Part shown: piece by piece, positions 57,990-64,000 of the stretch
Layout of the letters: each line of letters opens with the position of its first letter
Position numbering within the stretch: the stretch's first letter is position 1
DNA from: Poa pratensis
Taxonomy: Eukaryota; Streptophyta; Magnoliopsida; Poales; Poaceae
NCBI GenBank assembly: GCA_947311845.1
Contig: CAMZMU010000111.1
Location: 11,803,936 to 11,867,935, forward strand
DNA: 64,000 bases
Direction: 5' to 3'
The notes under the pieces: model-generated
The model's database searches: none
The model's input: only the letters and a program-made list of their open reading frames with translations
Told to the model about the DNA's origin: nothing
Program-made: the position numbers and the translations under genes

Positions 57990-59250
57990 CTGCTGCAGGT
58001 GCAGCGTCGAGTGATGTCAGTGGACGGACGCTACGTCGTCGCTGTCGCGACGGCGGCCCTCCATGTGGCGCGCTCACGAGCTCGATCATATCATTCAGGA
58101 AAACGGCAGTACATTTGGATCGGCGCTCATGTGCTGCTCTCTCTTTGTCTCCCTTCCCGTCGGAGAGAGGAAAAGTAAAGCCCGAAGAGGCCATCAGCTA
58201 GCCAGTAGCGTTGATACGTGTCGCGGGAGGAGGCCGTCGGCCACCAACCGGCCGAGCAGCCGGCGTGAGCGTGGCCCCGGCGGTCCGTTCTCTCTCGCGG
58301 CCCTCACGGCGCATGTGGCGAGATTCTCACCGGACCAGGAGCTGATAGAGACTCGCACATGGCGGCCGTGCGTGCTGATTGGCACTGTCTATTCGAATCT
58401 ATCTATCCCCATCCACCTCCGAGACTATCAGGATTTTTTTTACAAATATAACCCGTTGCCCAATCTAATTATTAAAAGTAGCACCCTCTTAATATTTTTG
58501 TCAAAAATAGCCCGACGGGAAGACAGAGAAGTGACACGTGTCCTCCCGCCATCTGGGAAGTCTCTTCCCGCCATACCAAGTAGAGGAAAGTCTCCTCTCG
58601 CCGTATCAAGTGGCGGAAAGTCCCTTGACACGGAGCATCAGTCTGCGTCTTGTCGTGCTGACCCCACCACCTCCCGCCACTCCAGCTGGCGGAAAGTGAC
58701 ACGTGTCGCCGCATGAGACTTCCCGCCATCTCAGATGACGAGAGGACACTGTGTCACTTTATTGTCTTCCCACCAGGGTCACTTTTGGCCAAAAAATTGG
58801 GAGAGGACTAATTTTGACAATTACATTGAGTAGGGGGCTATATTTGTAAAAAAAACTTGACTATCAGCACCACGGAGGCGTCCGGACAATCAGCAGTGTG
58901 TGACTGTGCTCTTGACAGGAGGCAGGATGTCGGAGTGATTTGCGCTTCTCTAAATTAATCTATGGAGCAACGACGAAAACATGCAGTGTGACTGTCTACA
59001 GCCCTGTAGGGTACACCAGTGACATATCCGAGCCTCACATGGCGGAGTGATTTCTCTGCGCTCTCCGGTTCACACCTGTCACTTTGGCTCTGAGAGGAGT
59101 GTCGGCGCGTCGTCGGGACGTACACGTCGTGCGTGCGCGCACGGCCGCATCGCCGTCGCCGACGGTTGCAACCGTGAGTACTAGCGCAGGACTGTAAGGA
59201 GTGGTGAGTCAGCTTCCAGGTGGGGCCACCCATAACTGTCGCTGCCTTTC
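57990..59250 (+). repeat. right-arm downstream block of the EXPB inverted duplication
   Basis: Inverted partner of 32770-33650, split by the Mutator-like MITE at 58432-58858. Frames at 58063-58716 and elsewhere run across the insertion and are not genes. Confidence 0.7.
58432..58858. mobile_element. Mutator-like MITE, 9-bp target duplication
   Basis: GACTATCAG at 58423-58431 and 58859-58867. Ends GATTTTTTTTACAAATATAA and (inverted) AAGTTTTTTTTACAAATATA. The interior has several copies of CTTCCCGCCA / TGGCGGAAAG. Confidence 0.9.
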
Positions 59251-60248
59251 GGTTTTGGCTCCTGGCCCCTACGATCGCGGTGCGCCATGTGAGGCGAGTA
59301 AACAAGCGGACAGGGCCGGTGGTGGAAAGATTTTGCTGGAGCAAAAGTTTTCAGCTCGTGTAGCACGCTTTGCGCTAACTGAATTATATTTTCGCCTCGC
59401 GAGCGAGCAGGCAGTCAGCCATGCTACATTGTTCCTGCGGCGTTCTTCCCCGCGGGCAAAAAAAGCCTCACGTTCTGCCGATTTCCGGCGGGTGGTTGTG
59501 AGTTGTGGGCTCCCACTCCCACGCACGCTGCCTGTTTTCTCCGATGAACGACGTAATGCATGTGTGGTGCACTGTGTGCTGTACGTGCTCCGCCGACGGT
59601 TTTGACCTTGTAATTTGGTGGTACTAATTTAGCTTCTGCATTATGATTCGCGGTTGGTGCTTTGATTTCTTTCATTTGAGTAGTTAATCATGAAGAACGG
59701 AGTTTGGGAGGAAAGTACGAACGAACAGAGTTGAGATATCCTGGAATGGATTGGATTTTCGTGATGAACAAGTAGCAAAAAAGAAAAAAAAAACGCGCTT
59801 ATTTTGCTCTTCTAGTGCAATCCGAGCATACCTTAGCGCCGCCCTCCTCATCGTCCTCCTTTGTGTCGCAAAGCTAAGACCGAGCAGAGTACGACGGTAC
59901 GGTTAGTGGAGACGGGGGGTGGATCTCCTTCAGCGGCGTGGCGGACCACGAAAGGCGGTGAGGCTGAGAGCGGCTACCCTCGATGGCGTGGCTCCCGGTG
60001 GTTGCGGAGTTCGGCTCCGTTGAATCGTTGATGGTCGCTAAAAGGGGAAGTCTGAGTCGCTGGCTCATGGAGGCGGATGATATGGCTCCCGATGGCAACC
60101 TTTGTCTCTCTACTCAACGGCATGTGTACTTCGTGTGGGTGCCCAAGTCGGGCAGTGCGCGCAATGTGGTCATGTTCAATGGTGATATTGGTGCATTTGT
60201 AGTGGATTTTTGCAGGTTTCCGCTAAAAACTATGTCAGTTATGTTCTA
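59251..60248. other. intergenic, one unassigned frame
   Basis: The plus frame at 59983-60381 (MAWLPVVAEFGSVESLMVAK ...) has gene-like composition to about 60230, then runs into a Stowaway. No domain is recognised; a captured or broken gene fragment is possible. Confidence 0.35.
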
Positions 60249-60371
60249 CTCACTCTGTCTCAAAATAAGTGTCTCAAATTTGTGCAAAAGTGAATGTATC
60301 TATACATGTTTCAAGTCTAGATACATCCACTTTTTGACAAATCTAAGACAGTTATTTGCGGACGGAGGGAG
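60249..60371. mobile_element. Stowaway MITE
   Basis: CTCACTCTGTCTCAAAATAA at the left, inverse CTCCCTCCGTCCGCAAATAA at the right; TA on both sides. 123 bp. Confidence 0.9.
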
Positions 60372-60483
60372 TACATATTAAATGAGGAAAAATTACACGT
60401 GATGCTAGAAAAACACCCGAATCATGTATCGTTCGTCCTTTCTTTCACATGTATAAAGTCTGGCCCATCAGCAAATCAGTACT

Positions 60484-61196
60484 TTTTTTTTTTTTGAATT
60501 TTTCACCACGTATATTCAACACAAACCACATACAGCGTACACGGTAGGAATACAAGTACAGAATACGTAGGGGAAAAAGGACCAAGGATCGAAGACCACG
60601 CCATCACCGGCGTCGGAGTCGAAGGCGGCCAGCCGCCACCTCGCCGCTGTCAGGGAGAGCTTTTCCCTATAGAAGACGCTGCCGTGTCCCTCCGCCGCGT
60701 CGCACCGGAGTTGTTGACGATGAACGGCCGGGGCAGCGCCCCCCTGTCCCATCCACTCCACTTTGCCGCAGCCGCCGTCGAAGCCACCGCCGGAAGAAGA
60801 CGCAGATCTCGATCCGTCCGCCGCCAGATCCACCGCCACCTCGGATCTGACAGAGAGCAGAGGATCACGAGCACCGCGCCGGGCCTCGAGATCCAGCCAG
60901 TCCAGCGCGCAGACGAGGAGCTCCGAAGACCTCCATCGCCGGAGAAGAACGCGCCGGCTCCAAAACCGCCCGCCCGCAGCACCACCTCCACCAGAGCGCC
61001 ACCGGCGAGACACCCATCCTACCCTCCCGTATATACAAGCCGGAGCCGGGGATCCCCCACCCTCCCGCCGCCGGAGCGGCAGGCGGAGGGGAGGAATCCC
61101 GCGGCTCACGGCGCGCACGGTGGATCGACGGCTCGCTCCAAAAATCGCCTTCCCTTCTTGCTACAGTGGCGGGGAGGGGAAACACACGTCGTTCAT
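60484..61196 (-). mobile_element. 713-bp poly(A)-tailed retroposon with 14-bp target duplication
   Basis: AGCAAATCAGTACT occurs at 60470-60483 and 61197-61210. Next to the left copy is a run of T, that is, a poly(A) tail on the minus strand. The body is GC-rich at its 5' end and carries a 200-codon minus-strand frame (61118-60516) that ends shortly before the tail. No reverse transcriptase is present. It could be a processed copy of a host transcript or a short LINE/SINE-like element. The frame matches no family I recognise. Confidence 0.8.
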
Positions 61197-61210
61197 AGCA
61201 AATCAGTACT

Positions 61211-63188
61211 AGATGGTCCACAACTTCACATGACTCTGCACTCTCTACGGGCTGAATAATACACGTATCCGGTCTAGAGTTTAGAGACTGTCTAACCATG
61301 TTGTTCAAGTGGCCTGTGACCGATTCCTACAGCCTGCCATCTGATGACAAAGTTGGAAATGGGCAATGCGGTCTGATTACTGGCAGAATTGGCCCGTTAT
61401 CCAAGCTATGGTGCGTAAACTACCTACCAGGCCGGTATTAGCCATCTGAAAGAAAAACACCTACCTCAGGCCCACCTAGGTACCTCGCACATTTTTTTTG
61501 GACCATTCGTCAAAAACAAATTGGACGTTTTCCCGAAAAATGGAATCAGTTGGTCACCATAAAAACAAAACTGTCTGAAGTAAAATAAAAAACACTGAAG
61601 TCCTCCAAAACGGCGTACGTAGGCTACGTGCCAAGGCTCACCAACCGATCTAAGAAAAGCTCGGACGTGCACTTGCAATCTTGCATTGCTCGCGTCGTCT
61701 GATCTCCGATGATCACTCGCATACGACGACGGATACTACGTGAGCCAAGTTTTTCCGACCGCGGCGCCGCACTTCTCGAATGTAGAGAATACATACACGA
61801 GATAAATAGAGCGGTTGTGCACCTGGTATTCCGAGAACAGAACATAGACACGTCATGCATCTACTTTGCCAAATAATTTGAACTCGAATTCAAAACATAG
61901 CTTGAGTGATCGGACAACGTGGAGCACCACAACTGGATCGGACGGGAGTGCCACGACATCCCAATGCCCCCAATGACAGCAGTAATGTGTAGATAAATGA
62001 CCGCAATAACAAAACACACATTTTTTTTCGCACGAACAAAAACACATGTTTGATCTTGGGTTGTAAGTGTGTGCCTACATCACTCTTCTGTATACCTAGC
62101 CATGGGCAGCCCAGCCTGATTTTGGGCCCGACAGTCGGTCAGCTTACCAAAACGTGATTTTAGTCGGGATCAGGCTGGGCCAAGTCGGGTTTTTTGGGCT
62201 CGGGTTGGGCTGGGTTCTAGATTTTTCGCGTCGGGCTTTTTTAGGGCATGGCCGCCACGAAAATAGCCAGCTATACTCTTATATCTATTCCCACTCCCTC
62301 TGCGCGATATAGTAATTTCATAGATCACCGTGTCGATTGATAATTTATATGGCTCCGGTTGATATCTAGCGCCGGCAAACAAATACCACGTTTTTTTTTC
62401 TTTTCCATTTTTAGAAAAAAGAGGGTCGTCGGACTTTTTTCTCCAACACTTCAAGAAAAAACACCTTTAGACATATTTTGGTTTTTAAAACTGCATTATT
62501 TATTAGAGCCAGAAACCTAAAATTCTTCAAACTATAATATTTCTTTTTTTTTGCGAAACAAACAATAATATTTCTAGAAACCATAGTATTGTGAGAATAC
62601 TTTAAAAATATGGAGGTGCAAAACGCATCCTAAAGTATCATTCAAAGATTTTTTTTTTCTCAATTGTAGTTTTGGCCCACTGTACATGTCTGTTTTTAAT
62701 GGGCCCAACAACCCATCAAGAATTCAGAAAGCATGGAAAAAAGATGAGAGAGTGACCTGCCGTGGGAAATTTTCAATCTATAAATGACGAAACATTTTTT
62801 TTTTGGAAACATACGTATAGAATTTTTTGTTGTCATTTTATTGATGAGGTGGTTGTGCATTCCTAGAAAACGCAACCATGGTGTGTAACCTATATAAATA
62901 ACCAGACAAGGAAAAAAAAGACAGAATACACTCTTTGTGAACGGAGGAGGGAGTACTTCATATGGATTGCACTGTTACAGACAGAACACACTCTTTACGC
63001 AACAATGGCGCACACAAACACTTGCAACACACGCGAGGTATTAATGGTGATTACACACATATCCACGCCCAAGCATAGCTCCAAACATAAACCAAAGCTA
63101 GCGCCACGCCTCTGTAAACGGGCGAGCGCGCGGGCGTGCTTGAGTGCAACTGCACCAAGTTTATTGTCGAAGTAGTGATCCATGATCA
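61211..63188. other. intergenic, transposon scraps, no gene
   Basis: At 62110-62240 repeated gggctgggcc / tcgggtttttt motifs suggest a low-complexity TE end. Several T8-T10 runs (62018, 62390, 62548, 62650, 62795) are scattered here. A half Stowaway end (ggaggagggagta) lies near 62945 beside two copies of GACAGAAYACACTCTTT. Confidence 0.4.
62534..62575. repeat. 20-bp oligo(T) micro-insertion with 11-bp direct repeats
   Basis: ATAATATTTCT at 62534-62544 and 62565-62575 flanks eight T followed by gcgaaacaaaca. Confidence 0.8.
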
Positions 63189-64000
63189 TCAGTAGTTCAC
63201 GACGGACCGGTACGTGCCGCCGGGCTTATAGCCGGCCGGAATGACGTTATTGGCGACGAGGGTCTTGCCGGAGCTGGAGGTGAGGCGGACGGAGAAGGGC
63301 GCCTGCAGCATGGGCCCGGAGTTGTACCTCCACACCGCGCCCCACGACTGATCCATCTTAGACCACCGGCCGCGGCCGCCGCTCTGCATGAGCTCGACCG
63401 ACGAGAGGTCACCGTCGCCGGACTCGTACTCGATGAGCATGGCGAGGTAGTAGTTGTTGGAGCCGGCGTCCACCTTGAAGGCTATATGCACCCCTTGCCA
63501 GTTGCACGGGACCCTGCAGTAGGACAAAAGCCGGCCAAGGCGCAGATGAGACACGGCAGTTAGCTATAGTCGGTCGATGCATGGCTACCGTTCTTTTACG
63601 TGCATCCGGACAAGGCTAGCTAGAACTAAATATGAAACGTGTGCGTTCGAAAATGCTCGTGAAAATGCATGCGGCGGGGCTAGCTAGCTGGCTTACCGAG
63701 TGTACTGGATTTGGAGGCGGCCGGCGGCGCGGAGCTGGTCGGCCTGGCCGGGCTTGGCCATGCCGCCGAACGCCGTCCCGCTGAGGTCGAAGTGGACGGA
63801 CTCCTCAAGGCACGGCCCGCCAGGGCATTCGTCGGTGAGGACGACGGTCACCGGGTTATAGGAGCAAGACGCGTGACCGGTGCATTTCACCTGCAGAATT
63901 CACATCAAACGCATGCATGCACGCGGTTGTAAGCCGAGCAGTTCAGAAGTTGCAGCAGGTCTCTATGTTGGAGGGAGACGAACCTGGTAGCAAGAGCCGC
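63189..64000 (-). CDS. EXPB: beta-expansin, gene 3 (partial, 5' end beyond the window)
   Basis: Minus-strand exons: the end of exon 2 at 64000-63985 (...SCYQ), exon 3 at 63890-63697 and exon 4 at 63513-63189, with GT-AG introns at the same places as in gene 1, including the one after the QYTR position. Seen features: [74 protein letters not shown] and TYRSVVNY at the C-terminus. The vegetative cysteine pair (CPGGPC) is kept. It is clearly more distant from genes 1 and 2 than they are from each other, and lies tail-to-tail with gene 2. The signal peptide and first exon are outside the window. Confidence 0.92.

Noticed and set aside
60684..61259. 191- and 149-codon plus-strand frames in the retroposon
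   Set aside because: They are shadows of the GC-rich minus-strand body and run past its target duplication.
62000..62050. Further T8 run between near-repeats (aacaaaacaca / aacaaaaacaca)
   Set aside because: The flanking repeats differ by a base insertion and are low-complexity, so I did not count it as a micro-insertion.

Overview
This window looks like intergenic DNA with islands of genes from a large-genome pooid grass. One gene is a sulphur-rich prolamin of avenin/gamma-gliadin type; it shares the ending LNPCRQFLVQ, QQSSCQVM and EQLRCPAIHSV with oat avenins. There are also three grass beta-expansin genes, and most of the rest is transposon DNA of the kinds common in Triticeae and Poeae. 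An Avena- or Lolium-like member of Poeae is the most natural source, but the sequence alone does not settle the species.

Layout. Positions 1-13757 hold two decayed Ty3/gypsy elements of the Tat type (dual RNase H, antisense extra gene). Positions 13758-23758 are a nest: a gag-protease-only LTR element (14080-20304, target duplication CTTAT) lies in a Sabrina/Wham-like LTR element, which itself cuts the Ulp1-type protease gene of a CACTA transposon ending at 23758. The avenin-like gene (27073-28428) has a textbook endosperm promoter. A PIF/Harbinger-like transposon (28887-32721, TAA duplication) follows. It carries exons 2-5 of the host gene DAD1 with their introns, plus about 1 kb of AATGGTTCC-type repeats.

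From about 32.8 to 59.25 kb the window is a broken inverted segmental duplication. The left arm carries EXPB gene 1 on the minus strand (35194-36458) and the right arm carries EXPB gene 2 on the plus strand (55058-56117). Matching flanks lie downstream (32.8-33.65 kb against 58.0-59.25 kb) and far upstream (45.24-45.61 kb against 51.06-51.44 kb). The arms have been lengthened unequally by a CACTA element, Mutator-like, hAT, Tourist and Stowaway elements. A third, more distant EXPB gene enters at the right edge (63189-64000, minus).

Functionally, the host genes are an endosperm storage protein and a small family of secreted cell-wall-loosening proteins, with no obvious shared pathway. The most notable points are the captured DAD1 gene, the avenin whose mature N-terminus has been copied eight times and whose last conserved cysteine is missing, the inverted EXPB duplication, and a scatter of tiny oligo(T) insertions flanked by 11-15 bp direct repeats. 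No tRNA, rRNA or CRISPR locus was found.
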